Source: CAZXNF01 sp050741255
GTDB lineage: Bacteria > Pseudomonadota > Gammaproteobacteria > Burkholderiales > SG8-41
Assembly: GCA_050741255.1 (NCBI GenBank)
Contig: JBOIEQ010000022.1
Span: 1 to 40,011, forward strand
DNA: 40,011 nucleotides
Reading direction: 5' to 3'
Program-made: the position numbers and the translations under genes
In this document: piece by piece, positions 31,823 to 38,620 of the stretch
How the letters are laid out: each line of letters starts with the position of its first letter
How positions within the stretch are numbered: position 1 is the stretch's first letter
Notes under the pieces: generated by a model
What the model was told of the DNA's origin: nothing
Databases searched by the model: none
Seen by the model: the letters and a program-made list of their open reading frames with translations, nothing else

Positions 31823-32866
31823 TTACTCCTGCGTGATCCCCGCCGCCTTGATCACCTTGCCCCACTTCACGATCTCGGACTTGATATAGGCGGCGAATTC
31901 CGCGGGCGTGCTGCCCACCGGTTCGAAGCCCTGCCCGATCAGCCGCTCGCGCAGTTCCGGCACCGCGAGCGCCTTCACCGTCTCCGCGTGCAGGCGATCC
32001 ATGATGGGCATGGGCGTGCGCGCGGGCAGCAGCAGTCCGTACCAGGTAGCGGCCTCGTAGCCCGGCACGCCGGACTCGGCGATCGTCGGCAGGTCCGGGA
32101 GCGCGATGGAGCGCTTCGCGGTCGTCATCGCGACCGGGCGCAGCTTGCCGGACTTCACGTGCGGCATCGCCGCCGGCAGTGTGGCGAACATGATCTGCAT
32201 CTGCCCGGACAGCACGTCGATCAGCGCCGGGCCACCGCCCTTGTACGGCACGTGCACGATGTCGGCGCCGGCCAGGCTGCGCAACAGCTCGCCCGCGAGG
32301 TGCGACGAACTGCCGATGCCCGCCGACGGATAGTTGATCGTGCCCGGCTTCGCCTTGGCGAGGCCGATCAGGTCCTTGACCGTCTTCACCGGCACCGCGG
32401 GATTGACGACGAGGATGTTCGGCGTGATGGCGACCAGGCTCACCGGCGAGAAATCCTTCACCGGATCGTACGGCAGGCTCTTGAACAGGCTGACGTTGAT
32501 GGCGTTCGGTGCGACGTTGCCCATCAGCACCGTGTAACCATCGGGATTCGCCCGCGCGACCATCTCGGTGCCGATGTTGCCGGTCGCGCCGCCGCGATTG
32601 TCGACGACCACGTTCTGGCCCATTTGCTCGGTGTACTTCTGCGCCATGAAGCGGCCGACGATGTCCGTGCCGCCGCCCGGCGGGTAGGCGACGATCATGC
32701 GGATGGGCCGAGAGGGATAGCCTTGTGCATGAGCGAAGGAGCCGGGACCGAACACGGCAGCCGCGATTGTCAGGCAAAGGATGAAGGATGAAGGCGGAAG
32801 GATGAAACTTCTCCGTCCAGCACTCCAGCCGGCACCTGCCGGGATCGCATCCAGTGTTTCACTCAT
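31823..32866 (-). CDS. Bug/TctC TTT substrate-binding protein (SBP 11), 347 aa
   Basis: The mature part is a standard receptor: YPSRPIRMIVAYPPGGGTD, VDNRGGATGNIG, PDGYTVLMG, HVPYKGGGPALIDVLSG and LLLPARTPM. The N-terminus is odd: 20 non-hydrophobic residues (SETLDAIPAGAGWSAGRRS) precede the core FILPPSSFILCLTIAAAVFG, making a leader of about 48 residues. Residues 21-28 are encoded by one arm of an inverted repeat, and the other arm supplies both the ribosome-binding site (AAGGAGGAAGG) and the ATG at 32866. No better start exists downstream in frame. It follows the Gfo/Idh/MocA gene by 10 bases. Confidence 0.88.
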   Translation of the reverse strand: MSETLDAIPAGAGWSAGRRSFILPPSSFILCLTIAAAVFGPGSFAHAQGYPSRPIRMIVAYPPGGGTDIVGRFMAQKYTEQMGQNVVVDNRGGATGNIGTEMVARANPDGYTVLMGNVAPNAINVSLFKSLPYDPVKDFSPVSLVAITPNILVVNPAVPVKTVKDLIGLAKAKPGTINYPSAGIGSSSHLAGELLRSLAGADIVHVPYKGGGPALIDVLSGQMQIMFATLPAAMPHVKSGKLRPVAMTTAKRSIALPDLPTIAESGVPGYEAATWYGLLLPARTPMPIMDRLHAETVKALAVPELRERLIGQGFEPVGSTPAEFAAYIKSEIVKWGKVIKAAGITQE

Positions 32867-32884
32867 CCTTCCTCCTTCATCCTT
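32784..32884. repeat. 22-base inverted repeat of GGATGAA type
   Basis: Arms 32784-32805 and 32863-32884 match at 21 of 22 positions in opposite orientation, with a 57-base centre; an extra GGATGAA unit precedes the left arm. Translated, the arm gives FILPPSSFIL, a peptide type known from dispersed intergenic repeats. The right arm also covers the stop codon of the Gfo/Idh/MocA gene. Confidence 0.85.
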
Positions 32885-33953
32885 GAACTACCACCGGCCG
32901 CCCCGTCGCCATGGAATGTTCGATGGCGAGCGTCGCTTCCAGATTGGCGCGCGCCTCCCGCGGCGTCGCCAGCACGCAGGCCTTACCCATCGCGAGATGG
33001 TCGAGCCAGGCGCGTGTTTCGTTGGCGATCGGACCCCAGAAGTCGCCCAGCGCCCAGTCGCCCGGCGTGCCGCTCTGCAGGAACACCATGTTGACGCTGT
33101 GATCGGGCAGATACACGTGCGGGATGCCCTTCTCCGTGTACATGAGCTGGTCGGTGTGATCGTCGTCGAGGATGATCACGCCATCCGTACCCAGCACTTC
33201 CACCCTGGCCGCGTGTCCGAGCGCCGGATATTTCGCCGGCAGCGCGTAGCTCACGCCGAGGTTCGCCACGGTGCCGTCCGCGTAGGTCAGGATGGCGTAG
33301 CTCACGTCCTCGACCGCGTGGCCGGCCGCCTTCAGCACGCCCATCTGGCCGCGCGCATAGACTTCCTTCAGCTGCTTGCCGCCGCCCAGCCACTGCATGA
33401 GGTCCACGTAATAGGTCAGCGCGTCCACCACCGGCGTGGCATGCGGATTGCGCGCCATCATCGCCAGCGCCTGCGAGCGCGAGTTGAACACGCGGGCGGC
33501 GCCGCCGACCATCGTGCCGATGCGCCCCTGGAGGATCTGCTCCTTCGCGATGAGGTAGCGCTCCTTGTAGCGGCGGCTGTAGCCGACATGCACGCTGGCC
33601 TTCGCCTTGTCGATCGCGGCGAGCACGCGGTCCGCGTCCGCCAGCGTCAGCGCGAGCGGTTTTTCAACCAGCACCGGCTTGCCGAGCTCGATGGCCTTGA
33701 GGATGGGCGCCACGTGCTCGCCCTCGCTGGTGGACACGATGACCGCGTTGACTTCCGGCCGTGCGATGACCGCATTGTTATCGGTCGAGTGAAACGCCGC
33801 GCCCACGGTCTTCGCGAGCTTCGCGGCGTTCGCCGGATCGGCATCCGACACGGCGATGAAGCGTACCGAGGGATGTTCCGCGGCCAGCCGCGCCCGCAGC
33901 GTGCCGATGCGGCCGGAGCCGATGACGGCGAGGCCCAGTTCTTTGCGTTCGAT
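32877..33953 (-). CDS. Gfo/Idh/MocA family oxidoreductase 2, about 358 aa, non-canonical start
   Basis: The NAD-binding motif VIGSGRIGT lies upstream of the first in-frame GTG (33851), so that GTG would remove the cofactor site. Extending the frame finds no ATG, GTG or TTG before the preceding gene's stop; the best fit is ATC at 33953 behind GGGAGA, with CTG at 33938 as an alternative. VLVEKPLALTL keeps Lys98. The usual catalytic His reads DALTYYVDLMQWL, with Tyr181 in its place, so the activity may be altered. Substrates in the family are sugars, inositols and biliverdin-like compounds. It lies between the membrane protein gene and SBP 11 and ends inside the inverted repeat. Confidence 0.8.
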   Translation of the reverse strand: MERKELGLAVIGSGRIGTLRARLAAEHPSVRFIAVSDADPANAAKLAKTVGAAFHSTDNNAVIARPEVNAVIVSTSEGEHVAPILKAIELGKPVLVEKPLALTLADADRVLAAIDKAKASVHVGYSRRYKERYLIAKEQILQGRIGTMVGGAARVFNSRSQALAMMARNPHATPVVDALTYYVDLMQWLGGGKQLKEVYARGQMGVLKAAGHAVEDVSYAILTYADGTVANLGVSYALPAKYPALGHAARVEVLGTDGVIILDDDHTDQLMYTEKGIPHVYLPDHSVNMVFLQSGTPGDWALGDFWGPIANETRAWLDHLAMGKACVLATPREARANLEATLAIEHSMATGRPVVVQG

Positions 33954-33987
33954 GGTGTTCTCCCGGTCGTGCGTTGTCGTGGTGCGT

Positions 33988-34467
33988 TCAGTGCCAGAAC
34001 CGCTCGCGCTCGACCCGCGTCAGTTTCTCGTAGCGGTCCGTGTCGCAGGCCAGGCCATCGAGGTAGCCCAGCGCCAGCTCCCAGAACATGTTGTTGCGCT
34101 CCTTGTCAGTGATCACCGGCAGAATGAAGCGCATATACCAGCCGAACATGTACACCTGTGTGTGCCGCGGCACCGCGCCGTTGTTGGCGAGGATGGCGAG
34201 TTGCTCGATCTCGAGCAGCATGTGGTGAAATTTCACTTCCATCGCGGCGTCGCCGGTGTCTCGGACCAGTCGTCCGGCATCGATCGCGGCGATATTGGCG
34301 GCGAGGTACCCGTCCTTCGCGAACAACCGCCGATGCGCCTCGATGTAGCGCGAGAGGTTCTCGATCCGCCGGTTGCGCACCAGCAGGAAGGAGTTCACGA
34401 CGAACACCAGCAGCGCGACACATGCCGCGACTACCGTCGCATAGTTGCGCAGTACCTCGGTATCCAT
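33988..34467 (-). CDS. Small membrane protein, DUF4760-like, 159 aa
   Basis: One N-terminal membrane helix (residues 8-30, YATVVAACVALLVFVVNSFLLV) is followed by a basic stop-transfer RNRR and a helical soluble domain of about 125 residues, presumably cytoplasmic. The build and the NLSRYIEAHRRLF / FWELALGYLDG segments resemble DUF4760 proteins of unknown function; I am not certain of the family. The ATG at 34467 lies 8 bases after the SBP 12 stop; the longer open frame to 34950 is a shadow of SBP 12. It is an unusual companion for receptor and oxidoreductase genes. It has no homology to TctB as far as I can see. Confidence 0.7.
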   Translation of the reverse strand: MDTEVLRNYATVVAACVALLVFVVNSFLLVRNRRIENLSRYIEAHRRLFAKDGYLAANIAAIDAGRLVRDTGDAAMEVKFHHMLLEIEQLAILANNGAVPRHTQVYMFGWYMRFILPVITDKERNNMFWELALGYLDGLACDTDRYEKLTRVERERFWH

Positions 34468-34475
34468 GGGCGCGC

Positions 34476-35447
34476 TCAGTCCACCGTCACGCCGGCATCC
34501 TTCACCACCTTCGCCCACTTCACGAGTTCGCTTTTGATGAACTTGCCGAGTTCCTCCGGCGGCCCGCCGACGGGGTCGATGCCGTTCTGCACCAGCAGGT
34601 TGCGGTAGTCGGGCTGGTTCAGCACGCGGTTGAGTTCGCCGTTGAGCTTCATCACGATCTCGCGCGGCGTGCCCGCGGGCGCGAGCACGCCGTACCAAAC
34701 GCCCGAGTCGTAGCCTGGGACGCCGGCTTCGGCGACCGTTGGCAGATCCGGCAGCCCCACCGTCCGCTTCGCCGTGCTGACCGCCAGCGCGCGAATGCGG
34801 CCACTCTGGATATGCTGCGTGGAGGCTACCGGCGTGGCGAACAATACCTGCACCTGGCCCGCCAGCAGGTCCACCAGCGCGGGGCCGCCCCCCTTGTAGG
34901 GAATGTGCACCGTCCGGATGCCCGCCATCTGGTCGAGCAGCACGCTGCACAGGTGCGCGCCGCTGCCGTTGCCGGACGAGGCGTAGGTCATCTGGCCCGG
35001 CCGCGCCTTCGCCAGCGCGATCAGTTCCTTCACGTTGCGCGCCGGCAGCGACGGATGCACGGTCAGGAGGTAGGCGCCATTGCCGAGGAAGATCACGGGG
35101 TCGTAGTCCTTCGCCGGGTCGTAAGGCACCTTCTTGAACAGGGCCGGATTGACCGCGAGCTGCGCGGTCAGGGCCATGACCAGCGTGTAGCCGTCGGGCA
35201 CTGCACGGGCCACCAACTCCATGCCGACGTTACCGCCGGCGCCGCCGCGATTGTCCACGATCACCTGCTGGCCGAGGCTCTCGGCGAGCTTCTGCACCAG
35301 CGGGCGCGCGATGGTGTCCGAACCGCCGCCGGGCGGATACGGCAGCACCAGGCGGATGGTTTTCGACGGATAGGACTGGGCAACCGCAGGTCCGGCCAAC
35401 AGGAATGCCGACGCGGCAGCCGCGACGGCGATCACCAAACGCTTCAT
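34476..35447 (-). CDS. Bug/TctC TTT substrate-binding protein (SBP 12), 323 aa
   Basis: First gene of the 29691-35447 run, with a strong GGAGGAGC site before its ATG. The leader KRLVIAVAAAASAFLLAGPAVAQ is typical. YPSKTIRLVLPYPPGGGSDTIAR, VDNRGGAGGNVG, PDGYTLVMA, HIPYKGGGPALVDLLAG and VLAPAGTPRE follow, close to consensus throughout. It is divergent from SBP 13, with 240 bases between; the A+T-rich promoter-operator of SBP 13 lies near that gene's end of the gap, and no clear promoter for SBP 12 was seen. Confidence 0.92.
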   Translation of the reverse strand: MKRLVIAVAAAASAFLLAGPAVAQSYPSKTIRLVLPYPPGGGSDTIARPLVQKLAESLGQQVIVDNRGGAGGNVGMELVARAVPDGYTLVMALTAQLAVNPALFKKVPYDPAKDYDPVIFLGNGAYLLTVHPSLPARNVKELIALAKARPGQMTYASSGNGSGAHLCSVLLDQMAGIRTVHIPYKGGGPALVDLLAGQVQVLFATPVASTQHIQSGRIRALAVSTAKRTVGLPDLPTVAEAGVPGYDSGVWYGVLAPAGTPREIVMKLNGELNRVLNQPDYRNLLVQNGIDPVGGPPEELGKFIKSELVKWAKVVKDAGVTVD

Positions 35448-35623
35448 GGATGCTCCTCCCCGCCTTCGGAATCTGGCGGAAGGCGATTATAGAGAGGTAT
35501 CGGTACGGCGCATGGCTCTCGCCGGGGCGCAGGACGCGGCGCGGCTCCCGGCTGGCGACCCTCCGGTAGGACGTGGAAGCAAGTCACCCATCGGTCCAGA
35601 AGCGTGACAGGCCCGCCGTCACC

Positions 35624-35652
35624 TTGACCCGTCGGCGGCCCGGCCATAATAT
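35624..35652 (+). promoter_or_regulatory. Sigma-70-like promoter of the SBP 13 operon
   Basis: TTGACC at 35624-35629 and TAATAT at 35647-35652 are spaced by 17 bases. Transcription would start near 35659, inside the ATTTGAC palindrome, giving a leader of about 29 bases. Confidence 0.55.
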
Positions 35653-35670
35653 TTGACCTCGGAGTCAAAT
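35651..35670. promoter_or_regulatory. Candidate TetR operator ATTTGAC-CTCGGA-GTCAAAT
   Basis: A perfect 7-base inverted repeat with a 6-base centre overlaps the -10 element and the predicted start of the SBP 13 operon, which itself encodes a TetR regulator at 37550. The size and symmetry suit a TetR dimer site. Confidence 0.6.
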
Positions 35671-35687
35671 TCCCGGGTCCCGCCGCC

Positions 35688-36671
35688 ATGCGCATTTCCC
35701 GCACTGTTTGCACTGCCCCGCTGCTGGCCGCCGCGCTGGCCTGCGCACCGGCCGCGGCGCAGGACTATCCGAACCGTCCGCTGCGCTGGATCGTGGCGTT
35801 TTCCGCGGGGGGTGCTGCGGACCTGCTCGCCCGCACCCTCGGCCAGAAGCTCTCCGAGCGCTGGAACCACCAGGTCGTTATCGACAACCGCGCGGGCGCG
35901 GGCGGCGTGATCGGCATGCAGATCGCGGCGAAATCGCCGGCCGACGGCTACACGCTGCTCATGGGCTCCTCCAGCAACCTCGCCATCGGCCCGGCCCTCT
36001 ACGCCGACCCGACCTACGACCCGGTGAAGAGCTACGACGCGGTCACCGACGTCGCCAACGTGCCGATCATCATGGTCGTGCACCCTTCCGTGCCGGCGAA
36101 GTCCATCGCGGAACTGATCCAGTACGCGAAAGCCCGTCCCGGCCAGTTGAGCTACGCCTCGAGCGGCGCCGGCGCAACGCCGCACATTTCGGGCGAACTG
36201 TTCCGCCGCTCGGCCGGCATCGAACTCACCCACGTGCCGTACAAGGGCGGTGGCGAAGCGGTGGCCGCGGTGCTCGGCGGCCACGTGCAGATGTCGTTCG
36301 GCGCGGTATCCACCGCGCTGCCCCACATGAAGGCCGGCAAGCTGCGCGGACTGGGCGTCACCAGCCCCAAGCGCCTGGCGTCGGCGCCGGACGTGCCCGC
36401 CATCGCGGAAGCCATCCCCGGCTACGAGGTCGTGCAGTGGTTCGGCGTCTTCGTGCCAGCCGGCACGCCCAAACCGGTCATCGCGAAGCTCAACCGCGAG
36501 CTGCTGGCCATCCTCGCGCTGCCTGAAGTCAAGGACCGCTACGCCGCGCAGGGCGTGGAGTCGCAGAGCAGCACGCCGGAAGCCTTCGGCGCCTACGTCA
36601 AGGCGGAAGTCGTCCGCTGGAAGAAGCTGCTGAAGGAAATGGATATCCGTGGCGAGCAGGTCGTACGTTAG
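35688..36671 (+). CDS. Bug/TctC TTT substrate-binding protein (SBP 13), 327 aa
   Basis: First gene of a six-gene plus-strand operon. The leader ends near APAAAQ (residue 24). PNRPLRWIVAFSAGGAADLLAR has SAGGAAD for the usual PGGGxD loop; VIDNRAGAGGVIG, ADGYTLLMG, HVPYKGGGEAVAAVLGG and FVPAGTPKP are kept. The ATG has no evident Shine-Dalgarno sequence. Downstream genes encode CoA-ester enzymes, so the ligand is probably an organic acid that is activated to a CoA thioester after uptake. A 28-base gap with AGGAGGGGA leads to the MaoC gene. Confidence 0.92.
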   Translation: MRISRTVCTAPLLAAALACAPAAAQDYPNRPLRWIVAFSAGGAADLLARTLGQKLSERWNHQVVIDNRAGAGGVIGMQIAAKSPADGYTLLMGSSSNLAIGPALYADPTYDPVKSYDAVTDVANVPIIMVVHPSVPAKSIAELIQYAKARPGQLSYASSGAGATPHISGELFRRSAGIELTHVPYKGGGEAVAAVLGGHVQMSFGAVSTALPHMKAGKLRGLGVTSPKRLASAPDVPAIAEAIPGYEVVQWFGVFVPAGTPKPVIAKLNRELLAILALPEVKDRYAAQGVESQSSTPEAFGAYVKAEVVRWKKLLKEMDIRGEQVVR

Positions 36672-36699
36672 AACCGCCGCCCGCACAACAGGAGGGGAA

Positions 36700-37146
36700 A
36701 TGGGAACAGGCAAGCCTTTGCAGGAGGGCGAGGTCTTCGAGGGCCCGTCGAAGACGCTCACCGATGCGCATTTCCTGCTCTTCTCCGGCGTGACCGGGGA
36801 CGTGCATCCCCTGCACTACGACGTCGAGTACGCGAAAGGCACGCGCTTCGGCAAACCCGTGGCGCATGGCCTGCTGCTGATGTCGCTGACGGCCTTCGGC
36901 GCGTCCACCGGCCGCGAACGCTGCGACGGTTTTCTGTTCCACGAGCAGGGTTGCCGGTTCCTGAAGCCCGCCTTCGTCGGCGACACCCTGCGCCCGCGCC
37001 TGGAGGTCGAACGCCTCTGGCTGGACGGCCACAAGCGCTACTGCCGCCTGAAGACCGCCCTCCTCAACCAGCACGGCGAGGCGGTGCTCGAGGGCTTTCA
37101 CGTGTACCGCGTAGTGGAGGAAAAAACGCCGGGAGGCACGCCATGA
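36700..37146 (+). CDS. MaoC-like hotdog hydratase 1, 148 aa
   Basis: This is a cytoplasmic R-specific enoyl-CoA hydratase-type protein. The hydratase-2 motif is intact: SGVTGDVHPLHYDVEYAKGT with Asp34 and His39, followed by FGKPVAHGLLLMSL, the usual substrate-binding helix. The length is normal for a single hotdog. The ATG at 36700 has a strong AGGAGGGGA; the open frame extends back to 36649 inside SBP 13. Its stop overlaps the next start (ATGA). It probably adds water to an unsaturated acyl-CoA made by the downstream synthetase, possibly together with the second MaoC protein at 38169. Confidence 0.9.
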   Translation: MGTGKPLQEGEVFEGPSKTLTDAHFLLFSGVTGDVHPLHYDVEYAKGTRFGKPVAHGLLLMSLTAFGASTGRERCDGFLFHEQGCRFLKPAFVGDTLRPRLEVERLWLDGHKRYCRLKTALLNQHGEAVLEGFHVYRVVEEKTPGGTP

Positions 37147-37553
37147 CGCAGGGCACCCGCACGGTGATCCTCGGCGACCGGCCCTGGCCGGATCATTACA
37201 CCTTCGTGCCGGCGATCCGCGTCGGCGACACGGTCTACCTCTCGGGCACCACCGGTACCGGCGACGACGGCGTCATCACTGCGCCGGGCGACATCGCGGA
37301 GCAGACGCGGCAGATCTTCCGCAAGTTCGACCGCCTGCTGCGCTCCATCGGCAGCAGTTGCGAGGACATCGTCTCCACCACCGACCACTACACGACCACC
37401 GAGAACTACGGCAAGACCGCCGCCGTGCGCCGGGAATTCATGCGCCACAACCGGCCGACCTCCACCGGCGTCATGGTCGCGGGCCTGCTGCGCAAGGACG
37501 CCCTGATCGAGATCACCGCCATCGCCGTCGTCGGCAGCGGGGCCTCCGCGTGA
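37143..37553 (+). CDS. RidA/YjgF/Rut-family protein, 136 aa
   Basis: This is a member of the RidA superfamily, trimeric proteins of which the RidA subgroup hydrolyses reactive imines and enamines. Seen are the YLSGTTGTGDDG loop, the EQTRQIFRKFDRLLRSIG helix and the C-terminal IEITAIAVVG. The segment that carries the catalytic Arg in RidA (PARSCVEV) reads PTSTGVMV here, so the imine deaminase residue is Ser. It therefore belongs with the Rid groups lacking that Arg, whose reactions are mostly unknown. Translation is coupled to the MaoC gene before it (ATGA) and the regulator after it (GTGA). Confidence 0.9.
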   Translation: MTQGTRTVILGDRPWPDHYTFVPAIRVGDTVYLSGTTGTGDDGVITAPGDIAEQTRQIFRKFDRLLRSIGSSCEDIVSTTDHYTTTENYGKTAAVRREFMRHNRPTSTGVMVAGLLRKDALIEITAIAVVGSGASA

Positions 37554-38164
37554 GCGCCGAGAAGAAACCGGCGCCGTGGAAGGCCCGCGGCGATGCGAGC
37601 GACCGGCGCGACACCATCATGCGGGGCCTGAACAGCGTGCTGCGCAAGCGCCGCGGCGCGACCGCGCTGCGCATGAAGGATGTCGCCGACCACCTGGGGC
37701 TGGTGAAAGGCAACCTCTACTACTACTTCAAGAGCAAGGAAGACCTGATCTACCACTGCCACGTCAAATGCGCGCAGGCGAGCCTCGACGCGCTGGCGCG
37801 CGCCAGACAGGCGGACGGCACGCCGGGCAAGCGCCTGCACGCGCTGCTGATGGAACACATCCTGGCCATGACCGAGGGCGACTACGGCGCGGTCCTGCTC
37901 GCCGACATGGAGGGCATGAACGCGGCGCAGCGCCGCGCGTATGTCCGGCTGCGGGACGAGTTCGAACTCGGCGTGCGTGCGCTGATCAAGCAGGGCGTCG
38001 CGGCCGGCGAGTTCGCGGTGGCGAACGTACGCACGGCGGGCTTCGCCATGCTGGGGGCCATCAACTGGATTCCCAAGTGGTACCAGCCCGACGGGCCGCT
38101 CGACGCCCGCACTATTGCGCGGCAGTACGCGGACCTGTTCCTGCGCGCCCTGCGTGCCGCATAA
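37550..38164 (+). CDS. TetR/AcrR family transcriptional regulator, 204 aa
   Basis: The N-terminal DNA-binding domain is clear: RRDTIMRGLNSVLRKRRGAT, then the helix-turn-helix MKDVADHLGLVKGNLYYYF (residues 42-60) with the typical KSKEDLIY. The C-terminal ligand domain (about 75-200) ends WIPKWYQPDGPLDARTIA, a tail seen in TetR proteins near fatty-acid and acyl-CoA genes. The start is GTG, overlapping the RidA stop. Lying inside the operon, it probably represses the promoter at 35624-35652 through the ATTTGAC palindrome and is released by an acyl-CoA or acid; this is inference. Confidence 0.9.
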   Translation: MSAEKKPAPWKARGDASDRRDTIMRGLNSVLRKRRGATALRMKDVADHLGLVKGNLYYYFKSKEDLIYHCHVKCAQASLDALARARQADGTPGKRLHALLMEHILAMTEGDYGAVLLADMEGMNAAQRRAYVRLRDEFELGVRALIKQGVAAGEFAVANVRTAGFAMLGAINWIPKWYQPDGPLDARTIARQYADLFLRALRAA

Positions 38165-38168
38165 CGCC

Positions 38169-38612
38169 ATGAGCCGCCATTTCGAGGATTTCGAGGTAGG
38201 CGCGACGTACCCGACGCGCACCCGCACGATCACCGACGAGGACCAGTTGGCCTTCTGCCGGCTGACCGGCTACGACGTCCCGCTGTTCTTGGATGACGCC
38301 TACGCGCGGAAGATGGGGCTCAAGCGCCGCCTGTGCCCGAGCCACCTCATCATGTCGTTCTCCACCGCAATGACCGGCGACCTGTTCCGGGACAGCGTGA
38401 TCGCCATGGTGGGGATCGAACGCGCCCGCTTCCTGGCGCCGGTGTATCCGGGCGACACCCTGCGCACCGCCGTGGAAGTCATCGAAAAACGTCCCAGCAC
38501 CAAGCCCGACCGCGGCGTCGTCGTATTCCGCGACCACGTCTACAACCAGCACGACAGCGAAGTGTTCTGCAACGACAAGATCATCCTGTTGCGGCGGCGC
38601 CAGTCAACGTAA
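38169..38612 (+). CDS. MaoC-like hotdog protein 2, catalytic residues replaced, 147 aa
   Basis: Hotdog fold with HFEDFEVGATYPTRTRTITDEDQLAF at the start, RLTGYDVPLFLDDAYARKMG in the motif region, PSHLIMSF, and a C-terminal half with RFLAPVYPGDTLR typical of MaoC proteins. Aligned on Pro-Leu with the partner at 36700, the catalytic Asp is Tyr35 and the His is Phe40. It could be the non-catalytic half of a heteromeric hydratase, as in the HadAB and ChsH types, or have another activity. ATG, 4 bases after the regulator stop. Confidence 0.86.
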   Translation: MSRHFEDFEVGATYPTRTRTITDEDQLAFCRLTGYDVPLFLDDAYARKMGLKRRLCPSHLIMSFSTAMTGDLFRDSVIAMVGIERARFLAPVYPGDTLRTAVEVIEKRPSTKPDRGVVVFRDHVYNQHDSEVFCNDKIILLRRRQST

Positions 38613-38620
38613 ATGCGGGC

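Noticed and set aside
35444..35713. An 89-residue minus-strand frame upstream of SBP 12
   Set aside because: Pro-rich without motif, and it crosses the promoter and operator of the divergent operon.
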